DNA of 17,900 nucleotides, from assembly GCA_025464025.1 (NCBI GenBank), contig JAODBP010000356.1:1-17900 (forward strand). Reading direction: 5' to 3'. Position 1 is the stretch's first letter. Every line of letters starts with the position of its first letter. Source of the DNA: Actinomycetes bacterium (GTDB lineage: Bacteria; Actinomycetota; Acidimicrobiia; Acidimicrobiales; CADCSY01). The notes beneath the pieces are model-generated. The model had not been told where the DNA came from. It did not search any database and saw only the letters and a list, made by a program, of their open reading frames with translations. Of the stretch, positions 1-7,430 are shown piece by piece. Position numbers and translations under genes: made by a program.

Positions 1-2
1 GC

Positions 3-1853
3 GGCACGTCGATGGCGACGCCGGTCGTGGCCGGCGCCTTCGCCGCCCTGAAGCAGGCCGTGCCCACCGCGACCGTCGCCCAGCTGCTCACGTCCCTGCA
101 GTCCACCGGCGTGCCGGTCACCCTCCGAGACACCGGCGGGGGGACGGTGGCGGTCACCGCCGCGCCCCGCATCGACGTCAAGGCGGCGCTCACCGACCTG
201 CTCCACGTCCCCGGCCCGCCGGCCGGGTTGACCGCCGCCGTGAGCGACCACACCGTCGACCTCACGTGGACGGCGCCGGGCTGGGCCGGGGCCCACGCCA
301 TCACCGGCTACGACGTGACCGTCACCGGCGGCTCGACGCAGTCCGTCACCACCACCTCGGCCTCGTCCACCGGCCTCACGAACGGCACGGCCTACACCTT
401 CTCGGTGGTGGCCAAGAACAGCGACGGCTCCTCCCGGGCCGCGACGCTCGCCGCCACCCCGGCCACCATCCCGGCGGTGCCGACCGCGGTGGCGGCGACG
501 GCCGCCAGCCAGCGGGCGGTCGTCACGTGGACGGCGCCGACCGACACCGGCGGCGTGCCCCTCACCGGCTACCGGGTCACGGCCACCCCCGGCGGGGCCC
601 AGGTCACGGCCACCGGCACCTCGGTGACCGTCACCGGGCTCACCAACGACACGCCCTACACGTTCAAGGTCCAGGCCCAGAACCCGGCCGGCCTCTCGGC
701 GCTGTCCGCCGCGTCGACGCCGGTGACGCCGCGCGCCACGGTGCCGGGTGCCCCGACCGGGGTGACGGCGACGACCGGGGTGCGGTCGGCCACGGTGAGC
801 TGGACCGCGCCGGCCGACGACGGTGGTTCCGGCGCGCTGCGCTACTCGGTGCTGGTCTCCAACGACGTGACGATCGAGGTCGGGTCGGTGACCTCGACCG
901 TGATCGTGGGCCTGAGCGAGGCGACCGCCTTCTCGTTCCGGGTCGTGGCCGTGAACGACGTCGGCAGCTCGCTCCCGTCGGTGCCCACGCCCACCATCAT
1001 CGTGATGGGCAGCGGTGGTGGTGGCGGCGGTGGTGGCGGCGGCGGCGGTGGCGGTGGCGGTGGCACGACGACCACCTCGTCGACGACCACCTCGACCTCG
1101 ACGACCTCGACCACGGCGCCCCGGGCCACCACGACCACCACGACCGCCCCGCCGGCGCCGACGCTCCCGCCTCCGTCGCCAGCCGTGGCCGTGCCCGGTG
1201 GCGTCGTCGCCATCCGTGACGGCGTGCCGGTGCGCTTGCCGGTGAACGTGCCGAGCGGCCTCACCGTCGCGGCCGCGGCGGCCACGCCATCAGGCAAGGG
1301 TGCCTGGGTCGTCACGCCGCAGGGCAAGGTGGTCACGGCCGGAGACGCCCCGACCCTCGGTTCGATCAAGGGCAGCCTCAACAAGCCGATCGTCGGCATG
1401 GCGTCCACCGCGTCCGGCAAGGGCTACTGGCTCCTCGGGGCCGACGGCGGCGTGTTCAGCTTCGGCGACGCCCGGTTCCAGGGCTCGACCGGCAGCAGGA
1501 AGCTCAACCAGCCCATCACCACGTTGGCGTCCTCGGCGTCGGGCAAGGGCTACTGGCTCCTGGCCGCCGACGGTGGCGTGTTCAGCTTCGGCGACGCCCG
1601 CTTCCTCGGCTCGACCGGCGGCCTCCGCCTCACCAAGCCGGTCGTCTCCCTCGCGTCCACGCCGAGCGGCAAGGGCTACTGGCTGGTCGGCAGCGACGGT
1701 GCGGTGTTCGCCTTCGGCGACGCCCGCAACGTGGGCTCGGGGAGCAAGGGCAAGCGGATCGTGGCCCTCGCGCCGACGCCCTCGGGCCAGGGCTACTGGC
1801 TGCTGGCCGCCGACGGCTCGGCCATCCCCTACGGCGACGCCGTCAAGAGGTAG
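3..1853 (+). CDS. Subtilisin-family (S8) serine protease, 3' part, with FN3 domains and C-terminal repeats
   Basis: The gene enters from outside the window. The first in-frame ATG (12-14) is not a start: with codons 3-11 it reads GTSMATPVVAG, the S8 motif around the catalytic Ser (codon 9-11), so the Asp and His of the triad lie upstream. Numbering from that Met: end of the protease domain 1-64, three fibronectin III domains at about 67-150, 153-240 and 245-330 (each with a 'TWTAP/SWTAP' strand and a 'GLTNGTAYTF'-like strand), 17 glycines at 335-351, a Thr/Ser/Pro linker at 352-390, and five repeats from 427 with the core SGKGYWLL..DGGVFSFGDAR. Such repeats are typical of acidimicrobial secreted proteins and may form a beta-propeller-like fold. 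It is probably exported and cell-surface or extracellular. Its stop overlaps the convergent epimerase gene by 11 bp. Protease identity rests on one motif plus the RIDVKAAL-type end of the domain, but that motif is very specific. Confidence 0.88.
   Translation, partial: GTSMATPVVAGAFAALKQAVPTATVAQLLTSLQSTGVPVTLRDTGGGTVAVTAAPRIDVKAALTDLLHVPGPPAGLTAAVSDHTVDLTWTAPGWAGAHAITGYDVTVTGGSTQSVTTTSASSTGLTNGTAYTFSVVAKNSDGSSRAATLAATPATIPAVPTAVAATAASQRAVVTWTAPTDTGGVPLTGYRVTATPGGAQVTATGTSVTVTGLTNDTPYTFKVQAQNPAGLSALSAASTPVTPRATVPGAPTGVTATTGVRSATVSWTAPADDGGSGALRYSVLVSNDVTIEVGSVTSTVIVGLSEATAFSFRVVAVNDVGSSLPSVPTPTIIVMGSGGGGGGGGGGGGGGGGGTTTTSSTTTSTSTTSTTAPRATTTTTTAPPAPTLPPPSPAVAVPGGVVAIRDGVPVRLPVNVPSGLTVAAAAATPSGKGAWVVTPQGKVVTAGDAPTLGSIKGSLNKPIVGMASTASGKGYWLLGADGGVFSFGDARFQGSTGSRKLNQPITTLASSASGKGYWLLAADGGVFSFGDARFLGSTGGLRLTKPVVSLASTPSGKGYWLVGSDGAVFAFGDARNVGSGSKGKRIVALAPTPSGQGYWLLAADGSAIPYGDAVKR
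1014..1064 (+). repeat. (GGN)17 polyglycine-coding tract
   Basis: Seventeen consecutive GGT/GGC codons encode Gly335-351 of the protease fragment, between the last FN3 domain and the Thr/Ser linker. It acts as a flexible hinge. Mixed GGT and GGC codons interrupt the pure repeat, but the tract could still change length in steps of three by slippage, which would keep the frame. The opposite strand reads as polyproline in a shadow frame only. Confidence 0.9.
1065..1181 (+). repeat. Thr/Ser/Pro-rich linker coding repeat
   Basis: Low-complexity ACG/ACC/TCG codons encode residues 352-390 of the protease fragment, mostly Thr and Ser and then Pro-rich. In actinobacteria such linkers are often O-mannosylated spacers of secreted proteins; glycosylation here is inferred. 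A closely similar tract occurs in the surface-protein gene at 16156-16245. Confidence 0.75.
1290..1850 (+). repeat. Five ~42-residue SGKGYWLL/DGGVFSFGDAR tandem repeats
   Basis: Repeat cores begin at about 1290, 1413, 1539, 1665 and 1782, giving spacings of 41, 42, 42 and 39 codons. The consensus is SGKGYWLL, then x-A-D-G-G-V-F-S-F-G-D-A-R-F, then G-S-T-G, then a K-P-[IV]-V-x-[LM]-A strand. The first unit is divergent (GKGAWVV, TAGDAP) and the last lacks the VFSF strand (SAIPYGDA). Units 2 and 3 are the most alike at the DNA level, which suggests recent duplication. The repeats form the C-terminal module of the protease; a propeller-like or wall-binding role is inferred. Confidence 0.85.
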
Positions 1854-2778
1854 CGGTAGCTCGGAACCAGTCGATCGTGGCCCGGAGGCCGGTCTCCAGG
1901 TCGACCGGCTCGACGTCGGGGAACAGCGAGCGCAGCCGGGTCTGGTCGGCCTGGGTGTCGCGGACGTCGCCGGTCCGGGCCGGGCCGAACTCGAGGGCGA
2001 GGTCGGTGCCGAGCAGCTTGCCGAGCAGCTCGGCGAGCTCGAGGAGCGACACCCGTGAGCCGTAGGCCAGGTTCACGGGCCGGTCGCTCGTGACCCGGCG
2101 GCTCACGGCGTCGGTGATGACGTCGGCCACGGTGGTGACGAACGTGAAGTCGCGCGTCTGGTGGCCGTCGCCCTGCACCGGTAGGGCCCGGCCGGCCAGG
2201 GCGGCATCGACGAAGGCGGGCACCACGGCGGCGTAGGCGTGGCCGGCCGGCTGGAGCGGGCCGAACACGTTGAAGAAGCGGAAGGCCAGGACGCCGAGCC
2301 CGAAGGCGGCGGCGTGGGCCAGCGCGTACGACTCGGTGGCCAGCTTGCTCGCCGCGTACGGGCTCATCGGCATGGGCACGAGGTCGTCCTCGACCTTGGG
2401 CATGCCGGGGTTGGCGCCGTACACCGACGACGAGGAGGCCACGATCACCTGGGCGTCGCCCGACCGGCGGACGGCCTCGAGCACCTCCATGGTGCCGGTG
2501 GCGTTGACCAGGTGGCTGGCCATGGGGTCGGCGATCGAGCGGGGCACCGACGGGCGGGCGGCGAGGTGCACGACGGCGCCGGCGCCGTCGAGGACGTCGT
2601 CGAGGGCGGCGGGGTCGAGGATGGTGCCCTCGACGAGCGGCGCGTCGACGCCGACGAGGTTCTGGGCCAGGCCGGTGGACAGGTCGTCGAAGGCGACGGG
2701 TTCGTGGCCGGCGAGGAGGAGGCGGCGGCAGACGTTGGCCCCGATGAACCCGGCACCGCCGGTGACGACGACCTTCAT
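1843..2778 (-). CDS. NAD-dependent epimerase/dehydratase (nucleotide-sugar, GalE-like extended SDR)
   Basis: This is a 311-residue extended short-chain dehydrogenase/reductase, close to the usual length of UDP-glucose 4-epimerases and related nucleotide-sugar enzymes. The NAD-binding TGGAGFIG is at residues 6-13 and an acidic pair (D31-D32) follows beta-2. HLAARPSVPRS lies at 71-81, the catalytic Ser region ASSSSVYG at 114-121, and the Tyr/Lys pair is Y141-x-x-x-K145. RFFNVFGPLQ (167-176) is the substrate-side signature. It is cytosolic and would make or interconvert an activated sugar for envelope polysaccharide or glycoprotein; the exact sugar cannot be told. The start ATG is preceded by no Shine-Dalgarno. 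Its stop lies inside the end of the convergent protease gene, so neither gene has a terminator between them. It diverges from the c-di-GMP gene across 46 bp. Confidence 0.9.
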   Translation of the reverse strand: MKVVVTGGAGFIGANVCRRLLLAGHEPVAFDDLSTGLAQNLVGVDAPLVEGTILDPAALDDVLDGAGAVVHLAARPSVPRSIADPMASHLVNATGTMEVLEAVRRSGDAQVIVASSSSVYGANPGMPKVEDDLVPMPMSPYAASKLATESYALAHAAAFGLGVLAFRFFNVFGPLQPAGHAYAAVVPAFVDAALAGRALPVQGDGHQTRDFTFVTTVADVITDAVSRRVTSDRPVNLAYGSRVSLLELAELLGKLLGTDLALEFGPARTGDVRDTQADQTRLRSLFPDVEPVDLETGLRATIDWFRATATS

Positions 2779-2787
2779 GGCAGATGC

Positions 2788-2793
2788 ACCCTA
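2788..2793 (-). promoter_or_regulatory. Possible -10 box of the epimerase gene
   Basis: On the minus strand TAGGGT fits the TANNNT -10 pattern of actinobacteria and ends 9 nt before the ATG. With no Shine-Dalgarno present this suggests a leaderless or near-leaderless transcript. No convincing -35 is visible, so the call is weak. Confidence 0.3.
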
Positions 2794-2824
2794 GGCGGGC
2801 GGGAGGGGTGCCGAGCGCGGACAG

Positions 2825-5122
2825 GTGAGGGGCGCGCCAGACCGCTCAGGTGCGTCCGACCGGCGCCGATCGGGCGACGTGGAGGTGCTGCGGCGAGCGG
2901 GGCGATCGGTGCGTGATGCCCTGCCGCGGGGTGGCGCCCTGCCGGCCGACCTCTGGGAGGTCAGGCACCGCACGGTGATGGTCGTGCTGTGGCTGCACGT
3001 CGTCGGCGTGCCCGTCTTCGGCGTCCTCGCCGGCCGGCCCCTCGTCCACTCGCTCGTCGACACCGCGCCGATCGCGCTGCTGGGTGCCTCCGCCTCGCTC
3101 CAGAAGGCGAGCAGCCGTCGGGTTCGGGCGCTCCTGGCCTCGGTGGGCCTGCTGGCCGCCTCGGCCGTGCTCGTGCACCTGGCCGGCGGCGCCACCGAGA
3201 TGCACTTCCACTTCTTCGTGATGATCGCCCTCATCGCGCTCTACCAGGACTGGATCGTCTTCCTCGCCGCCATCGCCTTCGTCGGGGTCCACCACGCCGT
3301 GATCAGCGTGACCGAGCCCCACCCCGAGGGGCTGGCGGCCCACCCGATCGCCTGGGTCGCCGTCCACGCCGCCTTCGTGCTGGCCGCCAGCGCGGCCCAG
3401 ATCAACTCGTGGCGGGTGACCGAGGCCCAGCACGAGCGCTCGGAGGAGGCGCTGCGAGCCAGCGAGCGCCGGTTCCGCGCCCTCATCGAGCACTCGAAGG
3501 ACGGCGTGTCGGTCATCGCCGGCAACCTGGTGCAGTACGACAGCCCGTCGGTGCAGCGGGAGTTCGGGCTGCCGCCCCGCGCCGGCGAGCCCGGCATCGT
3601 CGGCATGCACCCCGACGACATCGAGCGGCTCCGGGCCATCATCGCCGGGCTCGTCCCGGGTGGGTCGACCGTGGTGGAGCACCGCCTGGTGGGGGAGGAG
3701 GGGGTCCGCTGGGTCGAGTCCCAGATCACCAACCTCCAGGACGTCCCCGACGTCGGTGGCATCGTCGTGAACTTCCGAGACGTGAGCGAGCGCCGCGAGC
3801 TCGAGCAGCGACTCGTCCACCAGGCCTTCCACGACGCCCTCACCGGCCTGCCCAACCGGGCCCTGTTCGCCGACCGGATCGATCACGCCCTCGGCGCCCA
3901 GCAGCGCGACGCCACCGCCATCGTCGCCGTGCTCTTCATCGACCTCGATGACTTCAAGGTGGTCAACGACGCCCTGGGCCATGTGATCGGTGACGAGGTG
4001 CTCGTCGAAGCGGCTCGTCGGATCGCGTCCTGCATCCGGCCGGGCGACACCTGCGCCCGCCTCGGTGGCGACGAGTTCGGCGTGCTGCTCGAGCAGATGG
4101 GCGACGACGCCTACGACATCGGCACCCGCCTCCTCGACGTCCTCCAGGCCCCGGTCGTCACGTCCGAGGGACCGGTGTCGCTGAACGCGAGCATCGGCCT
4201 GGCCTTCAGCCGCGGTGGCGACGCGGCCGACGACGTGATCCGCAACGCCGACCTCGCCATGTACCAGGCCAAGGGCCGGGGCAAGGGCTGCCTCGAGGCG
4301 TTCGAGGACGGGATGCGTGAAGCGGTCCTGGAGCGGCTGGCCCTCAAGGTCGACATGCGTCGGGCGCTCGACGCCGGCGAGTTCGTGCCCTGGTACCAGC
4401 CGGTGGTGTCGCTCACCACGGGCCGGCTCGTCGGCGCCGAGGCCCTCGTCCGCTGGATGCACCCGGACAAGGGGGTGCTGCCACCGGCCGCCTTCATCGA
4501 GCTGGCCGAGGGGAGCGGGATCATCGTCGACATCGGTCAGGAGATCCTGGCCCGGGCGTGCGCCGATGCGGTGTCGTGGCCGGGTTCGATCGGCATCAGC
4601 GTGAACCTCTCCGCCCGCCAGCTCCAGCACGACGGCCTGGTCGACGACGTGGCCGAGGTCCTCGACGCCACCGGCCTGGCGCCGTCGCGGCTGACGCTGG
4701 AGATCACCGAGAGCGTGCTGGTGGCCGACCCGACCGCGGCCTCCCGGGTGCTCGGCGCCCTCAAGCTGCTCGGCGTGTCGCTGGCCCTCGACGACTTCGG
4801 CACCGGCTACTCGTCGCTCAGCTACCTCAACCGGTTCCCGGTCGACACGCTCAAGGTGGACAAGAGCTTCATCGATGCCCTGGGCGAGGGGATGGGCAAC
4901 GACAAGGTGCTGCTCCAGGCCATCGTCGGGCTGGGCCGCACGCTCGAGCTCAAGGTCGTGGCCGAGGGCATCGAGCGGCCCGAGCAGCGAGCCAGCCTCC
5001 AGGCGCTCGGCTGCGGGCTGGGACAGGGCTACCTGTTCGCCCGTCCCATGGCCCACGCCCTCTTCCTCGAGCACCTGGCCGGGTCAGAGCGCGAACAGTA
5101 CGGAGCCCAAACAGTTCGGTAA
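2825..5122 (+). CDS. Membrane-anchored PAS-GGDEF-EAL cyclic-di-GMP signalling protein
   Basis: This 765-residue protein would make and break cyclic di-GMP at the membrane. Residues 49-193 form a hydrophobic region of about five membrane segments with a striking His-rich stretch (GGATEMHFHFFVMIALIALY at 121-140, then HH at 156-157). A short helix and a PAS domain follow (about 205-324, ending NFRDVSERRELE). The GGDEF domain (331-495) has DALTGLPNR, an intact GGDEF at 414-418 and an inhibitory I-site R405-x-x-D408 exactly five residues upstream. The EAL domain (503-750) keeps E539-A-L, N594, E626, D656-D657, K677, E714 and Q734, so both activities look possible. The GTG start is uncertain: other in-frame GTGs at 2879, 2885 and 2909 precede the first membrane segment, and none has a strong Shine-Dalgarno. 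It lies 11 nt upstream of marR. Confidence 0.92.
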   Translation: MRGAPDRSGASDRRRSGDVEVLRRAGRSVRDALPRGGALPADLWEVRHRTVMVVLWLHVVGVPVFGVLAGRPLVHSLVDTAPIALLGASASLQKASSRRVRALLASVGLLAASAVLVHLAGGATEMHFHFFVMIALIALYQDWIVFLAAIAFVGVHHAVISVTEPHPEGLAAHPIAWVAVHAAFVLAASAAQINSWRVTEAQHERSEEALRASERRFRALIEHSKDGVSVIAGNLVQYDSPSVQREFGLPPRAGEPGIVGMHPDDIERLRAIIAGLVPGGSTVVEHRLVGEEGVRWVESQITNLQDVPDVGGIVVNFRDVSERRELEQRLVHQAFHDALTGLPNRALFADRIDHALGAQQRDATAIVAVLFIDLDDFKVVNDALGHVIGDEVLVEAARRIASCIRPGDTCARLGGDEFGVLLEQMGDDAYDIGTRLLDVLQAPVVTSEGPVSLNASIGLAFSRGGDAADDVIRNADLAMYQAKGRGKGCLEAFEDGMREAVLERLALKVDMRRALDAGEFVPWYQPVVSLTTGRLVGAEALVRWMHPDKGVLPPAAFIELAEGSGIIVDIGQEILARACADAVSWPGSIGISVNLSARQLQHDGLVDDVAEVLDATGLAPSRLTLEITESVLVADPTAASRVLGALKLLGVSLALDDFGTGYSSLSYLNRFPVDTLKVDKSFIDALGEGMGNDKVLLQAIVGLGRTLELKVVAEGIERPEQRASLQALGCGLGQGYLFARPMAHALFLEHLAGSEREQYGAQTVR
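5095..5119 (+). promoter_or_regulatory. Direct repeat ACAGTWCGG upstream of marR, possible operator
   Basis: ACAGTACGG (5095-5103) and ACAGTTCGG (5111-5119) are direct repeats with a 16-bp period lying just upstream of the marR start and inside the 3' end of the c-di-GMP gene. An inverted CGAAC/GTTCG pair also spans them. MarR proteins usually bind near their own promoter, so this may be an operator. This is inference from position and repeat only. Confidence 0.3.
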
Positions 5123-5125
5123 CCT
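5120..5125 (+). promoter_or_regulatory. Possible -10 box of marR
   Basis: TAACCT fits TANNNT and ends 8 nt before the GTG at 5134. There is no Shine-Dalgarno in the 11-nt gap, which fits a leaderless marR transcript. The direct repeats sit where a -35 would be, and no -35 consensus is clear. Confidence 0.3.
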
Positions 5126-5133
5126 AAGCATTC

Positions 5134-5574
5134 GTGTCCCCCGACGAGATCGCCGCCGCCCGCGCCGCAGCCGGCCTCGCCCGCCAGGTCGACAAGGCGA
5201 TCGCCACCATCGGCCTGTCCGTCGCCCAGTACCGCGTGCTGGCCATCCTGGCCGAGGAGACGGCGGCGGCCGGCCTGCTGGCCGAGCGCCTCGCCGTGCG
5301 CCCGCCGAGCGTGACCTCGCTGGTCGACGGCCTGGTGGCCAAGGGCCTGGTGCGCCGGGGCGCCGATGCCGACGATCGCCGCCGCCAGGTGCTCGAGGTG
5401 ACCGCCGAGGGCGAGGCCGCGCTGCACGAGGCCGACACCGTCGTCGTGGCCCGACTCCGGGAGATGGCCGGTCGACTCGACGGCCGGCGGGCCGACCGGG
5501 CCATCACCTCCCTGTCCGACTGGGGCACGGCGCTCGACCGGGCCCGGGCCGAGAAGCTGGCGGCCGGCCGGTGA
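5134..5574 (+). CDS. MarR-family transcriptional regulator
   Basis: This 146-residue protein has the normal length and layout of MarR. Helix 1 lies at about 5-25, the winged helix-turn-helix at 29-95 (SVAQYRVLAIL, then LAERLAVRPPSVTSLVDGLVAKGLVRR), and the beta-wing at 77-92 with the typical DxxDRRRQVLEVTAEG pattern, followed by the C-terminal dimer helix. It would bind DNA as a dimer and repress until a small ligand releases it. There is no cysteine, so thiol-based redox sensing of the OhrR kind is excluded. It begins with GTG, without a Shine-Dalgarno, and its stop overlaps the first ABC gene (GTGA), so it most likely controls the exporter pair behind it. Confidence 0.92.
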   Translation: MSPDEIAAARAAAGLARQVDKAIATIGLSVAQYRVLAILAEETAAAGLLAERLAVRPPSVTSLVDGLVAKGLVRRGADADDRRRQVLEVTAEGEAALHEADTVVVARLREMAGRLDGRRADRAITSLSDWGTALDRARAEKLAAGR

Positions 5575-7430
5575 CGGCGACCGCATCGCTGCGCCCCGGC
5601 GACGAGGCGCCCGAGTCCGCGTTCGTCCCGCTGGCCGAGCCGTCGCGCTACCGGCCGCCCCGCGCCACCATCGACCCCGACCCGACCAAGTCGTGGTTGC
5701 GCCGGGCCCTGCCCGTCGTGCGGGCCCACCGCTTCATGCTCGGCACGTGCGTGGCCGGCACCTTCCTGGCCCTGGTGATCCAGGTGCAGATCCCGAACTA
5801 CCTGGGCCAGGCGATCGACGTCGCCCTCGACGAGCGGCGGGCCGCCCTCGGCCACTACGTGCTGATCATCGCCTGCCTGGCCGTGGCCCGGTGGCTGCTG
5901 AACATGGTCTCGCGGTACCTGCTCCAGACCACGGCCTACCGGCTGGAGTACGACCTCCGGCACATCATGTACGAGCACCTGACCCGGCTCTCGTTCTCGT
6001 TCTACGACCGAGTCCAGTCGGGCCAGCTCATCTCCCGGGCCAACTCCGACATCCGGTCGGTGCAGATGTACCTGGCCTTCGCACCGACGATCCTCGCCCA
6101 GTGCGCGGTGGCGATCGTCGCCTTCATCCAGATGCTCACGATCAACGTGTCGCTCGCCATCGTGGCCATGTCGACGATGCCGATCGCGTTCTACGTCGCG
6201 GTGAAGATGCGCGAGCGGCTGTTCCCGATGTCGTGGCTCATCCAGTCCCGGCTGGCCGAGGTCGCCACCGTCGTCGACGAGAACATCAACGGCGTCCGCG
6301 TCGTGAAGTCGTTCGCGGCGGAGGAGCGCCAGCTCAAGCTGCTCGCCACCGCGTCCCGCCGCACCGAGTGGGCCAATGCCACCGATGCCAACATCCGGGC
6401 CAAGTGGTCGCCGGCGGTCGAGAACATGCCCAGGCTGGGCCAGGCCCTCGTGCTGCTCTACGGCGGCTGGCTGGCCGTGCACGACCACGCCTCGGTCGGC
6501 ACGATCGTCTCGTTCAACGCCTACGTGCTGCTGCTCCAGCCGCCGTTCCGCCTGCTCGGCCAGCTCATGATGATGGGACAGCGGGCCAAGGCGTCGGCCG
6601 GGCGCATCTACGAGGTGCTCGACGAGCGGCCCGATGTGTTCGACAAGCCCGGCGCCGTCGACCTCGTCACCACGCGCGGCGACGTCCACTTCGACGGCGT
6701 CGACTTCGCCTACCCCAACGGCACCGAGGTGCTCCGGGGCTTCGAGCTCCGGCTCCGCCCGGGCGAGACGGTCGCCCTCGTCGGTCGCACCGGCTCGGGG
6801 AAGTCGACGGTGGCCCGCATCCTGTCGCGGAGCTACGACGTGACCGGTGGCGCCGTGGTGGTCGACGGCCACGACGTGCGCGACCTGACGCTGGCCAGCC
6901 TGCGCCACCACATCGGCATGGTCGCCGACGAGCCGTTCCTGTTCTCGATCTCGATCCGCGACAACATCGCCTACGGCCGGCCCGACGCCAGCGACGAGGA
7001 GATCCTCGCCGCGGCCACGGCGGCCAACGCCGACGGCTTCATCCGCAACCTGCCGGCGGGCTACGACACGGTCGTCGGGGAGCGGGGCTACACGCTCTCC
7101 GGCGGGCAGCGCCAGCGCATCTCGATCGCCCGGACGCTGCTGCTCAACCCGCCGATCCTGGTGCTCGACGACGCCACGTCGGCCATCGACGTGCAGGTCG
7201 AGCAGCACATCCACGAGGCGCTCCGCGGCCTCCTGTCGCAGCGGACCACGCTGATCATCGCCCACCGCCTGTCGACGATCTCGCTGGCCGACCGGGTCGC
7301 GGTGGTCGAGGACGGGCGGGTCATCGCCGAGGGAACGCACGCCGAGCTCCTGGCCGGCGAGCCGCGCTACGCCGAGATCCTCGCCCAGGTGACGGCCGTG
7401 GCCGACGACGAGATCGACGAGGAGGGCTGA
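5571..7430 (+). CDS. ABC exporter half-transporter, permease-ATPase fusion, with degenerate ATP site residues
   Basis: This 619-residue type I exporter half has a membrane domain (about 45-335, six helices) followed by the ATPase domain (370-610). The start GTG at 5571 overlaps the marR stop by 4 bp; upstream in-frame sequence belongs to other genes' frames. Walker A is G405-RTGSGKS-412, the signature LSGGQ is at 509-513, and the switch His is H565. Walker B ends ILVLDD (529-534), so the catalytic Glu is replaced by Asp534, and the Q-loop Gln is replaced by Asp453 (MVADEPFLF). This is the pattern of the weak subunit of heterodimeric exporters such as BmrC/BmrD or TM287/288. The next gene, overlapping by 1 bp, supplies the partner. 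Likely role: efflux of a lipid, drug or peptide; substrate unknown. Confidence 0.9.
   Translation: MTATASLRPGDEAPESAFVPLAEPSRYRPPRATIDPDPTKSWLRRALPVVRAHRFMLGTCVAGTFLALVIQVQIPNYLGQAIDVALDERRAALGHYVLIIACLAVARWLLNMVSRYLLQTTAYRLEYDLRHIMYEHLTRLSFSFYDRVQSGQLISRANSDIRSVQMYLAFAPTILAQCAVAIVAFIQMLTINVSLAIVAMSTMPIAFYVAVKMRERLFPMSWLIQSRLAEVATVVDENINGVRVVKSFAAEERQLKLLATASRRTEWANATDANIRAKWSPAVENMPRLGQALVLLYGGWLAVHDHASVGTIVSFNAYVLLLQPPFRLLGQLMMMGQRAKASAGRIYEVLDERPDVFDKPGAVDLVTTRGDVHFDGVDFAYPNGTEVLRGFELRLRPGETVALVGRTGSGKSTVARILSRSYDVTGGAVVVDGHDVRDLTLASLRHHIGMVADEPFLFSISIRDNIAYGRPDASDEEILAAATAANADGFIRNLPAGYDTVVGERGYTLSGGQRQRISIARTLLLNPPILVLDDATSAIDVQVEQHIHEALRGLLSQRTTLIIAHRLSTISLADRVAVVEDGRVIAEGTHAELLAGEPRYAEILAQVTAVADDEIDEEG
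7420..7425 (+). promoter_or_regulatory. Ribosome binding site of second ABC gene
   Basis: AGGAGG ends 4 nt before the ATG at 7430 and lies within the last codons of the first ABC gene. Together with the TGATG stop/start overlap it fixes the start of the second subunit. Confidence 0.75.

Noticed and set aside
12..14. ATG as the start of the first gene
   Set aside because: The Met is part of the GTSMATP catalytic motif of S8 proteases; the frame is open to the window edge and the gene begins upstream.
842..1420. Minus-strand frame with polyproline and polyvaline runs
   Set aside because: It is the reverse reading of the GGN and Thr/Ser tracts of the protease gene and has no domain sense.
1290..1850. 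CRISPR-like or insertion-type repeat array
   Set aside because: The period equals 42 codons in frame and encodes a conserved protein motif; there are no spacers or terminal inverted repeats.
2846..5074. Long minus-strand frame of 742 codons
   Set aside because: Shadow of the c-di-GMP gene caused by high GC; its composition is His/Gly/Asp/Arg-rich without any recognisable domain.
4875..5570. Upstream in-frame extension of the first exporter gene
   Set aside because: It overlaps the c-di-GMP and marR genes in a wrong frame and is Arg/Pro/Gly-rich; the GTG at 5571 with the GTGA overlap is the sensible start.
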